Assembly: GCF_016820245.1 (NCBI RefSeq)
Contig: NZ_JAFCAR010000001.1
Span: forward strand, 496,001 to 560,000
From: Jannaschia sp. Os4
GTDB taxonomy: Bacteria > Pseudomonadota > Alphaproteobacteria > Rhodobacterales > Rhodobacteraceae
Reading direction: 5' to 3'
DNA length: 64,000 bases
The position numbers and the translations under genes were made by a program. The notes beneath the pieces are model-generated. The model saw nothing but the letters and a program-made list of their open reading frames with translations. It did not search any database and was not told the origin of the DNA. Shown one piece after another: positions 19,788-27,150 of the stretch (its first letter is position 1; each line of letters opens with the position of its first letter).

Positions 19788-20233
19788 GCGAGGAGGACGC
19801 CCTCGCCTCGGCGCTGTTCTCCGAGATGCTGGTGGCCGAGCACCTCGTCCGCGCCCGCGTGGCGCGGGTGCTGCCGAAGGGCATGGAGCTGAGCCATTTC
19901 GCGGTGCTCGACTACCTCGCGCAGTCGAAGGAGGAGCGCACGCCCGCCGACCTCGCCCGTGCGTTCCACCTGACGCGGGGGGCGATGACCAACACGCTCG
20001 CCAAGCTGGAATGGGCGGGCCACGTCCACATCCGGCCCGACTGGGACGACGCGCGGCGCAAGCGCGTGGCGATCTCCTCGTCGGGCCGCGCCGCGCGGGA
20101 CTCCGCGCTGGCCGCCCTGCGCCCCGTGCTGACCGGGGCGGTGCGCGGGATCGGGGCCGACAAGGTCCGCGCCGCCCTGCCCGTCCTGCGCGAGGTCCGC
20201 GCGCGGTTCGGGGAGGTCCCGCCGAAGGACTAG
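19784..20233 (+). CDS. MarR-family transcriptional regulator
   Basis: Winged-helix repressor of about 149 residues. The GTG at 19784 is chosen because it overlaps the preceding stop as GTGA; an in-frame GTG 12 bases earlier is possible. The helix-turn-helix is in TPADLARAFHLTRGAMTNTL (about residues 55-75), followed by the wing region HIRPDWDDARRKRVAIS. It resembles regulators of aromatic or stress responses, but the ligand is unknown. It is the last gene of the comF-grxC-nitrilase-MarR run and ends convergently, overlapping by 4 bases the M20 amidohydrolase gene on the other strand. Confidence 0.88.
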   Translation: MSEEDALASALFSEMLVAEHLVRARVARVLPKGMELSHFAVLDYLAQSKEERTPADLARAFHLTRGAMTNTLAKLEWAGHVHIRPDWDDARRKRVAISSSGRAARDSALAALRPVLTGAVRGIGADKVRAALPVLREVRARFGEVPPKD

Positions 20234-21408
20234 GCGAGCCGCGCCACCGCGTCGGCCAGCACCTCCAGCCCGAGGCGCAGGTCCGCCGCGGCGGTGTCCT
20301 CCGCGAAGTCGTGGGAGATGCCCCCGATGGAGGGCGCGAAGAGCATGCCGACGGGCAGGACGCGGGCGACGTTGGTGGCGTCGTGCAGCGCGCCGGAGGG
20401 CATCCTGCGCCAGCGGTCCGGGGCATGGCGGGCGGCCGCGGCGGAGAGGGCGCCGACCAGCCCCGCGTCCATCGTGGTGGGCGGCAGGGCGGCCGTGCCG
20501 GAGACCTCGAGGGCGAGGTCGCCCCTCGCCTCGTCCAAGGCGGCGCGCACCGCCGCCTCCATCGCGTCGAGCCGCGCCGCCGCGGCGTCCCGCCACTGCA
20601 CCGTGAAGCGCGCCCGCCCCGGCACGGCCGAGGCGGCGTTGGGATGCAGCGCGACGTGGCCCACCGTCCAGACGCTGTCCGGCGTGACGAGCGGCGCGAG
20701 GGCCGCGTCGATGGCGGCCTTGGCCCGCACCAGCCCGGAGAGCGCGTCGCGGCGCAGGCGCATGGGCGTGGTGCCCGCGTGGTTCTGGTCGCCCGTCAAC
20801 GTGACGGTGACTTGGCGCAGGCCGACGATGGCGGTGACGACGCCCACCGCCTCGCGGGCCGCGTCGAGGACGGGCCCCTGCTCGATATGCGGCTCGAGGT
20901 AGTGGGTGAAGCGGTCGGCCGCGGGGGCCTCGCCGGTGGCGGGGAGCGCGCGGCGGGCCTCGGCGAACGGGGTGCCGTCGAGGTCCGTTAGGGCATCAGC
21001 CTCCGCCAGGCTCAGCGCGCCGGACCAGATCTCCGACCCGGTGGTCGCGCCGAAGCGGCCCTCCTCGTCCTGGAAGCTGACCACGGAGACGGGCAGCCCC
21101 GCCCGCGCGCATTCCAGCCCGCAGGCCACGCCCCACGCGCCGTCGAGCCAGCCGCCCTCGGGCTGGGTGTCGGTGTGCGAGCCGATCAGCACGGGGCCGC
21201 CGAGGCCCCAGACGTTGCCCGCGCCGTCGATGGTGGGCGCGAGGCCCGCGTCGGCCATGCGGTCCGCCAGCCACAGCCGCGCCTCGACGTCCGCGGCCTC
21301 GAAAGCGCGGCGCCGGACGCCCATGCGCCCGTCGCGGGTGAGGGCACCGATCGTGCGGAGGTCGTGGAGGTCGGCGAGGTGGCGGGCGGGGTCAACGGCC
21401 AAAGACAT
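20230..21408 (-). CDS. M20-family Zn amidohydrolase (allantoate/N-carbamoyl amino acid type)
   Basis: Cytosolic zinc hydrolase of 392 residues from the hydantoinase/carbamoylase group of M20 peptidases. Metal ligands and landmarks are VLIGSHTDTQPEGGWLDGAW (about residues 72-91), FQDEEGRFGATTGS, PHIEQGPVLD, the bridging NHAGTTPM and a C-terminal SGALHDATNVA. Relatives cleave allantoate, ureidoglycolate, beta-ureidopropionate or N-carbamoyl-L-amino acids. No purine or pyrimidine catabolic neighbours are present to choose among these. Its start lies inside the 3' end of the upstream HNH endonuclease gene (17-base overlap), which suggests cotranscription. Confidence 0.9.
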   Translation of the reverse strand: MSLAVDPARHLADLHDLRTIGALTRDGRMGVRRRAFEAADVEARLWLADRMADAGLAPTIDGAGNVWGLGGPVLIGSHTDTQPEGGWLDGAWGVACGLECARAGLPVSVVSFQDEEGRFGATTGSEIWSGALSLAEADALTDLDGTPFAEARRALPATGEAPAADRFTHYLEPHIEQGPVLDAAREAVGVVTAIVGLRQVTVTLTGDQNHAGTTPMRLRRDALSGLVRAKAAIDAALAPLVTPDSVWTVGHVALHPNAASAVPGRARFTVQWRDAAAARLDAMEAAVRAALDEARGDLALEVSGTAALPPTTMDAGLVGALSAAAARHAPDRWRRMPSGALHDATNVARVLPVGMLFAPSIGGISHDFAEDTAAADLRLGLEVLADAVARLA

Positions 21409-22267
21409 GCTCCCTGTGCCAAGCGAGCGCAGTATCGGAGGGACGGTCCCGCAGTCGGTCAGGCGCGCGCAGGACCATGTCGGGCACGAAGAGGCGGCGC
21501 GCGGTGTCTGCGTCGACCTTGTTATGGCTCACGAGAATTCGGTGGGTCGCGGGCTCCACGCCGATCAGGCCGCGGTCGAACATCCAGTGCAGTGTGCCGG
21601 ACAGGGCGATCCCGTTGCGGACCACGTCCGCGCCGCCCTCGGCCACGGGGACGATATGCGCGGCCTGCACCTCGGCCCGCCCACCCCCGTTCCGCAGGCC
21701 CAGCCCCGATATGGCACAGCGCCTGCCGTAGGCTCGGCGGACCATGCGCCCGAAGGCCGCGTCGCGTGCGGAACGAGAGGAGAGGGCGGTGCGGCGATCG
21801 GCGCCCGGGAAGGGTGACTGACGGTCGCCGAACGCACGGAGCGGGCCTGTGCGGGGGTGGGCGTCCGCGTCGGGGACCTCCGCAAGCCCGGCGTCCACGA
21901 TGGCCGCGAAGTCCGCTGGGGGGAGGCGACGGACGGCCAGCATGTTGTTCCCGGCGCGGGGGGCGAGCGTGCTCTCGTAGAGCGTGCCATCGGGGCGGGC
22001 GCGGGGAACGAGGGTCTCGAAGTCGAGCGTCTCTCCTGGGACGAGGTCCGCGTAGAAGTGGTCAGGCCGGACCGGGTCGGGGCGGATGGCGGCGATCTTG
22101 GCGACGTGGGTGTAGCCGAACGCGCCGCGCCGCCCTTCGTAGAACACCACCCAGTCGCCGATGCAGTCGGAGAGGGTGCCGAGATACTGCTTGGGGAAAT
22201 GATAGTGCGCACCATGCGCGTCGTTGTAGATCGACGTCGGGTTCTGGATCAGGACAGCGTGCGGCAT
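21392..22267 (-). CDS. HNH endonuclease with PUA/EVE-like N-terminal domain
   Basis: Predicted DNA endonuclease, 291 residues. The start MPHAVLIQNPTSIYND is chosen because upstream in-frame codons add no recognisable sequence. Residues 1-105 (GDWVVFYEGRRG, THVAKIAAI, HFYADLVPGETL) look like a compact beta-barrel of the PUA/EVE/SRA type, a fold used to read modified bases. The C-terminal HNH_2 domain is clear: RRAYGRRCAISGLGLRNGGG, VQAAHIVPVAEGG, and NGIALSGTLHWMFDRGLI with conserved catalytic histidines. The layout suggests a modification-dependent restriction enzyme, but this is inference. It is downstream of the reductive dehalogenase gene on the same strand. Confidence 0.8.
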   Translation of the reverse strand: MPHAVLIQNPTSIYNDAHGAHYHFPKQYLGTLSDCIGDWVVFYEGRRGAFGYTHVAKIAAIRPDPVRPDHFYADLVPGETLDFETLVPRARPDGTLYESTLAPRAGNNMLAVRRLPPADFAAIVDAGLAEVPDADAHPRTGPLRAFGDRQSPFPGADRRTALSSRSARDAAFGRMVRRAYGRRCAISGLGLRNGGGRAEVQAAHIVPVAEGGADVVRNGIALSGTLHWMFDRGLIGVEPATHRILVSHNKVDADTARRLFVPDMVLRAPDRLRDRPSDTALAWHREHVFGR

Positions 22268-22330
22268 CGGCGCGAGAATGGCGCGTCGGTCGGTGGGGGC
22301 CAAGGGGGACGGCCATTGGTCCCGGCTGCT

Positions 22331-25255
22331 CTAGTCGATCTCGACCGTCCCGCCCTCCTCCGCCGCGCGGGAGCGGCAGGTGATCATCCAGTCCGCCCGC
22401 TCCGCTTCGGACAGCACGTGGTCGCGGTGGTCCACGTCGCCTGCGACCACCCGGCGGCGGCAGACGCCGCAGAGGCCGTCGGCGCACTTGACGTCGACGG
22501 ACAGGCCCGCCGCGATCATCGCCTCGGCGGCGGTCTCGTCGGCGCCCACCTCGATCCGGCGCCCGCCCGCGATCAGGGTGAAGGGGCGGGACGGGCGCGC
22601 CTCCTCCTCGGGTGGCGCGAAGAGTTCGACGGACACGGGGATGCCGCGCGCGGCCCCCGCCGCCTGCGCCGCGCGCATCAGGGCGTCGGGGCCGCAGGCA
22701 TAGGTCTGCGTCTTGGCGTGGGTGAGGGCGGCGAGGTCGGCGCGGGTGCCCTCGTCGCTGACATGGAGGGTGGCGGAGGCGGCCCACGGGGCGGCCGCGA
22801 TCTCGGGCCACAGCGCGGCGCGGGCGCGGGTTGGAACGGCGTAGTGCAGCGCGAAGGGGAGCCCGGCGCGGTGCAGGGCCCACGCCATCGGGATCATCGG
22901 CGTCACCCCGATCCCGCCGCCGAGCAGCAGCGTGTGAGGCTGGGGATCGAGGGGGAAGTGGTTGGCGGGGGGCGCCGCGAACACGCGGCGGCCCACGGCG
23001 AAGATGCGGTGGAGCAGGGTGGAGCCGCCGCGGCCGGCGTCCTCGCGCAGCACGGCGATGCGGTAGGCGGCGCCGTCCTCGGGGTCGCCGGTCAGCGAGT
23101 AGGGGCGCAGGTATTCGGGCGCGACCATAAGGTCGACATGGGCGCCGGGATCCCATGCGGGGAGGTCGGCCCCGGTGGGGTCGCGCAGGGTCAGCAGCAT
23201 CACGTCGCCGCGCCGCTCGGCCTCCGCCACCTCCAGGCGCAGGACGGGCGACGCGGAGGCGGGGGGCACCCGGTCGAGCACGGTCTCGTCGCCCGCGTCG
23301 CGGCGGCGCTTGTACTCCGCCACCGAGGGCATGGCGCGGTGGGCGGCGATGCCCGCCTCGCGGTCCATCGGGTAGGGATAGGGGGCCGGGGGCGGCGTGA
23401 GGGGCGCGGGATAGACGGCCATCGTCTGGTCCTCGGCGCGGACCTCCAGCCCCGGGGAGATGCCGCGCGCGTTGACCGGCTTGTCGGTGGGGGCGTAGCC
23501 GCCGTCGGGCTGCAGCTCGAGGTCCCACCACCACTTCTTGGACGGGTCGATGCCGCCCCGTCCCAGCGCGTCGTCGAGGCGCTGGAGGGCGGGCGCGAGC
23601 CGCGGCATCTTCATCGCCGCCCAGCGGAACGGCTTCTCGGCGAAGATGCCCTGCAGGTTCCACGGGCAGGTCTTCATGCACCGCCCGCACATCGCGCCGC
23701 CCTCGGTCGTGATGCGGTAGGTGGCGCATTTCTGGCTGTCGGACTTCCAGATCTCGTAGCCGTTGAACATCGTCTTCGGCCCCGCCGTGATGGCGCCGGA
23801 CGGGCATTCGCGGGCGCACTTGTTGCAGCCATCGCAGAAGGTCTGGAGGCCGAAGTCGATGGGCCGGTCGTGGGCCAGCGGCAGGTCGGTGGTGACCACG
23901 CCGGACTTGAGCCGGGGGCCGAGGAAGGGGTTGAGGATGACCTCGCCGATGCGGCTGACCTCGCCCAGCCCGGCGAGCAGGAGGAGGGGCGGCTGCAGCA
24001 CCTCGCCGTCGAGGACGGTGTGGGCCTTGGCGGAGTAGCCGAGGCGGCGGATGTGGCGGGCGAGGACGCTGCCCAGGAGCGAGAAGCGCAGGTAGGCGCG
24101 CATCGACTGCGCCACGCTGATCCAGTCGTCGCCCGAGGCGCCCTCCATCGTCTCCCAGCCTTGGTCGACGATCATGCTGATGGCGTGGGGATGGGGCGGG
24201 TCGATCGGGTCGCCCGCCGCGTCGTGGGAGTACCACGCCCAGTCGGGGCAGCGGCTGATCCCCACCGCGTCGAGGCCGAGGAAGTAGCTGGCCGCCTTGA
24301 CGTTCTCCGCCGCCGCCTGCGGGTCGAGCGGCTGGGGCGGCCCCTCGGGGGCGCCGTCCTGCAGCAGCACCAGCGCGCCCAAGAGGCGGCGCTGGGCGGC
24401 GGAGGGGGCGGCCTTGCGGACGTAGTGCCCGGCGGTGGCCTTGCGCTGCACCTTGGGGCCGAGGTCGCCGAACTGGGCGCGGGCGAAGAGGTCGGCGCGC
24501 TTGGGCACGCGGGGGACGTTGGGCTCGTCGATGTAGGTGGTGGGCGCGTCGACGCGGCGGAGCGATTCGAAGGGGTGGGGGCCGAGGTGGTAGGGGCGGC
24601 GGGCGTAGGGGTCCTTGGACGCCGTCTCCATCCGGGCCTCGGCCAAGGGGAGCGTCGTGGTGACGGCGGCCAGCGTGACGCCATCGGTCGGCAGGCCCCC
24701 GCGGCGGGCCAGTCCGGGGAGGTCGACGTCGTGCGTCGTGGGGGTGTGGGCGGTGGCGTCCCAGCCCAGCACGCGGAGGTAAGACGCGAGGACGACTGCG
24801 ATTTCCGAGGCGCGGATCGCGCCGCGGGCGGCGGTGGCGTCGGCGATCCAGTCGTGGCCCGGCTCATCCGTGCGGGGCGGGCGGGGGTCGCGGATGGCGA
24901 GGATCAGGGCGTGGCCGTGATGGGCGGAGACGGCCTCGGTCGCCGCAGATTCGCGCAGGTCGGCCATGATGAGGTCGATGCCCGCCGCGAGCGTCTTGGT
25001 CTGCCGATCGAGCAGGGCGGTGAGCGCGCCCATGTCGGGATTCCGCACGGGAGTCCCGTGGGTTCCGGCGGCGGGAACGGTGGCGGCGAGGTCGGCGTCG
25101 GAGAAGCGGGCGAAGGCGAGCAGGTGGCGCGCGCGCTCGGTCGGGTCGTCGGGGATGCGGGAGCGGACGGGGTTGGCGGGGCCGTGGCGGATCGCGTCCA
25201 TCATGGCCTGCGCCTCGGTCGTGGCATGGGCGATGGAGTGGGGGTGCGGGGCCAT
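22331..25255 (-). CDS. Self-sufficient reductive dehalogenase (RdhA fused to FMN/[2Fe-2S] NAD(P)H reductase)
   Basis: Predicted cobalamin-dependent enzyme that removes halogen from aromatic compounds. ATG 25255 gives 974 residues; a TTG at 25315 is possible. Residues about 300-560 form the RdhA core. They carry a [4Fe-4S] motif CDGCNKCARECP (C474, C477, C480, C484) and a second set at C510, C523, C526 and C530. Tyr388, Lys450 and Arg514 have exactly the 62- and 64-residue spacing I recall for NpRdhA Tyr426, Lys488 and Arg552. Residues about 680-974 match phthalate dioxygenase reductase: FMN motif RPYSL (717-721), nucleotide motif GGGIGVTPM (about 779) and [2Fe-2S] cysteines 924, 929, 932 and 960. 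No Tat signal or rdhB is present, so it is of the cytosolic catabolic type. QueG is excluded by the length and the fused reductase. Confidence 0.92.
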   Translation of the reverse strand: MAPHPHSIAHATTEAQAMMDAIRHGPANPVRSRIPDDPTERARHLLAFARFSDADLAATVPAAGTHGTPVRNPDMGALTALLDRQTKTLAAGIDLIMADLRESAATEAVSAHHGHALILAIRDPRPPRTDEPGHDWIADATAARGAIRASEIAVVLASYLRVLGWDATAHTPTTHDVDLPGLARRGGLPTDGVTLAAVTTTLPLAEARMETASKDPYARRPYHLGPHPFESLRRVDAPTTYIDEPNVPRVPKRADLFARAQFGDLGPKVQRKATAGHYVRKAAPSAAQRRLLGALVLLQDGAPEGPPQPLDPQAAAENVKAASYFLGLDAVGISRCPDWAWYSHDAAGDPIDPPHPHAISMIVDQGWETMEGASGDDWISVAQSMRAYLRFSLLGSVLARHIRRLGYSAKAHTVLDGEVLQPPLLLLAGLGEVSRIGEVILNPFLGPRLKSGVVTTDLPLAHDRPIDFGLQTFCDGCNKCARECPSGAITAGPKTMFNGYEIWKSDSQKCATYRITTEGGAMCGRCMKTCPWNLQGIFAEKPFRWAAMKMPRLAPALQRLDDALGRGGIDPSKKWWWDLELQPDGGYAPTDKPVNARGISPGLEVRAEDQTMAVYPAPLTPPPAPYPYPMDREAGIAAHRAMPSVAEYKRRRDAGDETVLDRVPPASASPVLRLEVAEAERRGDVMLLTLRDPTGADLPAWDPGAHVDLMVAPEYLRPYSLTGDPEDGAAYRIAVLREDAGRGGSTLLHRIFAVGRRVFAAPPANHFPLDPQPHTLLLGGGIGVTPMIPMAWALHRAGLPFALHYAVPTRARAALWPEIAAAPWAASATLHVSDEGTRADLAALTHAKTQTYACGPDALMRAAQAAGAARGIPVSVELFAPPEEEARPSRPFTLIAGGRRIEVGADETAAEAMIAAGLSVDVKCADGLCGVCRRRVVAGDVDHRDHVLSEAERADWMITCRSRAAEEGGTVEID

Positions 25256-25458
25256 GGGGCGGGTGTGGCACGGGCCGGGGCCGGGGGCGAGGGCGCCGAG
25301 CGCGGCGCGGGTCAAGGGGGACTACATCTTGTGGTTCGGGGTGCGTTCGGTGGGGGGGCGCCCCCCGTGCACCCCCCGTGCATACACCGTACATACGCAC
25401 GTTCATACGCGGGGCGTTCATCTGTCGTTAACCATCGGTGGAAAGTTCTTGGGGGCGT

Positions 25459-25481
25459 GATGGGGTGGAACCCCATCCTAC
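25459..25481 (-). repeat. GTAG-type REP hairpin, 5' of the RAYT gene
   Basis: Palindromic unit GATGGGGT/ACCCCATC followed by CTAC, i.e. GTAGGATGGGGTTCCACCCC-type read on the minus strand. The GTAG foot next to a stem-loop is the mark of REP sequences recognised by RAYT transposases. It lies 28 bases before the RAYT start codon. Confidence 0.85.
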
Positions 25482-25509
25482 GTTAACCTTTCGGTGCGAC
25501 GGTCGCTGG

Positions 25510-26127
25510 ATGACGGCGTATCGGCGGCTGCGGGTTCCGGGCGGGACGTACTTCTTCACCCTCGCGCTGGAGCGGCGGGGGGCGTCCACGCTCGTGGATC
25601 ACATCGACCTATTGCGGGCCGCGTGGGCGGCGACGGCGCGGGAGCGGCCGTTCGTGACGGAGGCGGTCGTGGTGCTGCCGGACCATCTGCACGCGGTGTG
25701 GCGGCTGCCGGAGGGGGATGTGGATTTCTCGACGCGGTGGGGGGCGATCAAGGCGCGGTTCACGCGGGGGGTGCGGGCGCGGGTGGAGGGGATGGGTGGC
25801 GACGAAGATGGGGTGGAACCCCATCCTACAGGTGCGCGTGGCGGAACCCGTAGGATGGGGTTTCACCCCATCATGGATATACCGAACCCCCGCGCGATCC
25901 CATTCCGTCCCACCACCCCGTCCAAACGGCGCAAGGGCGACGCGGGACTGTGGCAGCGGCGGTTCTGGGAGCATTGGTGCCGCGACGAGGCCGACGTGGC
26001 GCGGTGCGTCCGGTACTGCTGGGTCAACCCGGTGAAGCACGGGTTCGTCGCGCGCCCCGCCGATTGGCTGTGGTCGTCCATCCACCGCGACATCCGTGTG
26101 GGACGGGTCGATGCGGGGTGGTCGTAG
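25510..26127 (+). mobile_element. REP-associated tyrosine transposase (RAYT, TnpA_REP)
   Basis: Single-copy HUH-type transposase relative (Y1_Tnp family) that binds and cuts REP hairpins, 205 residues from ATG 25510. The HUH motif is in VVLPDHLHAVWRLP (about residue 60). The catalytic tyrosine is in RCVRYCWVNPVKHGFV, followed by PADWLWSSIHR. Codons for about 22 residues in the middle (DGVEPHPT and RRMGFHPIM) are two inverted REP units that keep the reading frame. The stop codon TAG comes from another REP at the 3' end. The insert lies between the HUH and Tyr regions and may or may not be tolerated. Upstream bases give only a weak ribosome-binding site. Confidence 0.88.
25807..25872. repeat. 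Inverted REP pair (BIME) inside the RAYT reading frame
   Basis: Two units face each other. GATGGGGTGGAACCCCATCC plus TAC lies at 25807-25829, and GTAGGATGGGGTTTCACCCC plus ATC at 25850-25872, with 20 bases between them. Both are read through in frame by the transposase gene as DGVEPHPT...RRMGFHPI. This is a classical head-to-tail-inverted REP doublet inserted in a coding sequence. Confidence 0.85.
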
Positions 26128-26146
26128 GATGGGGTTTCACCCCATT
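26124..26146 (+). repeat. REP hairpin supplying the RAYT stop codon
   Basis: GTAGGATGGGGTTTCACCCC plus ATT. The TAG within its GTAG foot (26125-26127) is the stop codon of the RAYT gene, so the original 3' end of the gene may have been altered by REP insertion. Confidence 0.85.
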
Positions 26147-26171
26147 ATGGCGGGGCGTGGGTGGTGGGGAA

Positions 26172-26194
26172 GATGGGGTGGAACCCCATCCTAC
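26172..26194 (-). repeat. REP hairpin at the right edge of the RAYT locus
   Basis: Same 23-base unit as at 25459 (GATGGGGTGGAACCCCATCC plus TAC), inverted relative to the one at 26124, with 25 bases between them. It ends 6 bases before the stop codon of the NYN-domain gene. Confidence 0.85.
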
Positions 26195-26200
26195 GCTTGC

Positions 26201-26893
26201 TTAACCTGCTTGTCGCGGATTGGGACACATCGATCTGATGTCATCGATATGTTCGTGTAACTCAGGAAAGACAGGATTCCACATCGGATCAAGGATGATC
26301 TCCACACCGTGACGTCGAGCTAGTTTTGCGGCAGGGACGAAATCATAGTCTCCTGCGATGAGGACCATCTTCGATACATGTCCCTGCCTAGCGATGTCAG
26401 TGATGTCCGAACCCAGCTTCACGTCTACTAGACGTTGCTTTGCATAGAAGACGAAGTCGTCGTCTGTGAGGTCCTCCCACTGCCTCTCCTTCTTTCGAAG
26501 GGCTTTCAACGCCTGCGGCCTAAGCTGCCAGTCACCGTTCTTGTCCAGCTGTCCTAAGCGAAGGGCGAAGGACGGAGTAGTTCTAAGCGCACTATGCCAA
26601 TCAACTCGGAAGACTGTCTGTGTCTCTTTGCCGAAGTGCTTGGTTTTCCCAGAAATGGGGTATGTTCGGTTTTCGGTGAAAGGCGGACAGTCGTAGAAAT
26701 AGACACGGAGTAGATCGTGGAAACGCTGCCCGCGCCCAAGGGGGTGATGAGGCGGGCGCTCATACATGTGGGCATGGCAGTACAACTCAAGCTGTCGAGC
26801 AACCACCGCCGCATCGGTTGGCTGACCGCCGGAGAGACTTGTAAATCGCTTTAGGAAGAACGAACCGTCGACGAAGACAACCGCTCTTGACAT
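26201..26893 (-). CDS. NYN-domain (PIN-like, DUF88) putative ribonuclease
   Basis: Predicted metal-dependent RNase of the LabA/NYN family, 230 residues. The start MSRAVVFVDGSFFLKRF places the first catalytic Asp at the end of strand 1, as in the family. The second acidic cluster is KLGSDITDIARQ (about 160). The third is MVLIAGDYDFVPAAKLARR (about 180), equivalent to the SGDSDF motif. Between them is a long basic insert (ALRKKERQWEDLTDDDFVFYAK). Base composition is clearly lower in GC than neighbours and codons are unlike the host's, so the gene was probably acquired. NYN proteins act in RNA decay, phage defence or toxin roles; which applies here is unknown. Confidence 0.8.
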   Translation of the reverse strand: MSRAVVFVDGSFFLKRFTSLSGGQPTDAAVVARQLELYCHAHMYERPPHHPLGRGQRFHDLLRVYFYDCPPFTENRTYPISGKTKHFGKETQTVFRVDWHSALRTTPSFALRLGQLDKNGDWQLRPQALKALRKKERQWEDLTDDDFVFYAKQRLVDVKLGSDITDIARQGHVSKMVLIAGDYDFVPAAKLARRHGVEIILDPMWNPVFPELHEHIDDIRSMCPNPRQAG

Positions 26894-27150
26894 AATAAAC
26901 CCCAGCCAGTGAAGGCTACGTGAGCCACACCATGCTGGGGTTTGCAATGTTGCTCGAGAGATGGGCCGTTGCAGTATCGCAAGCAAGCATCTGCTGCAGC
27001 AAGAATTCTACACCCCCTGTCTCACGACAGGGGGTGTAGAGCCAGATTGGTTGACTTGTCAAGTCCTCAGGGCCCTTGTTTCTATAGAAGCAGAGGAAAT
27101 AGTGTGGTACCCTCTTGCTGCACAAAATTACCTTGCAGCAAGGCTGGACC
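26894..27150. promoter_or_regulatory. AT-richer divergent region with several inverted repeats
   Basis: This 257-base stretch separates the divergent NYN and winged-helix genes. It holds a 10-bp inverted repeat AAACCCCAGC/GCTGGGGTTT (26897-26906 and 26934-26943) next to the NYN start. It also has a 14-bp perfect stem TCTACACCCCCTGT/ACAGGGGGTGTAGA with loop CTCACG (27007-27040). TGCAGCAAG occurs at 26995 and 27134, with an inverted copy at 27114-27122. A TTGACT at 27051 could serve as a -35 box, but no well-spaced -10 follows. Operator sites or a small structured RNA are possible. Confidence 0.5.

Noticed and set aside
22331-25255. Dehalogenase as epoxyqueuosine reductase (QueG) plus a separate reductase
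   Set aside because: QueG is about 350-400 residues and has no fused flavin/[2Fe-2S] module. Here there is one uninterrupted frame, and the Tyr/Lys/Arg spacing matches NpRdhA.
21857-25486. A 1209-codon plus-strand open frame opposite the dehalogenase
   Set aside because: Low-complexity G/R/V-rich translation with no motifs; the opposite strand encodes clear iron-sulfur and flavin motifs.
25438-26200. REP cluster as a CRISPR array
   Set aside because: The repeats are palindromic, alternate in orientation and are unevenly spaced, with no cas genes; they are REP units around a RAYT gene.
27007-27040. The 14-bp hairpin as an intrinsic terminator
   Set aside because: No T-run on either strand and it lies between divergent starts, where a terminator is not expected.
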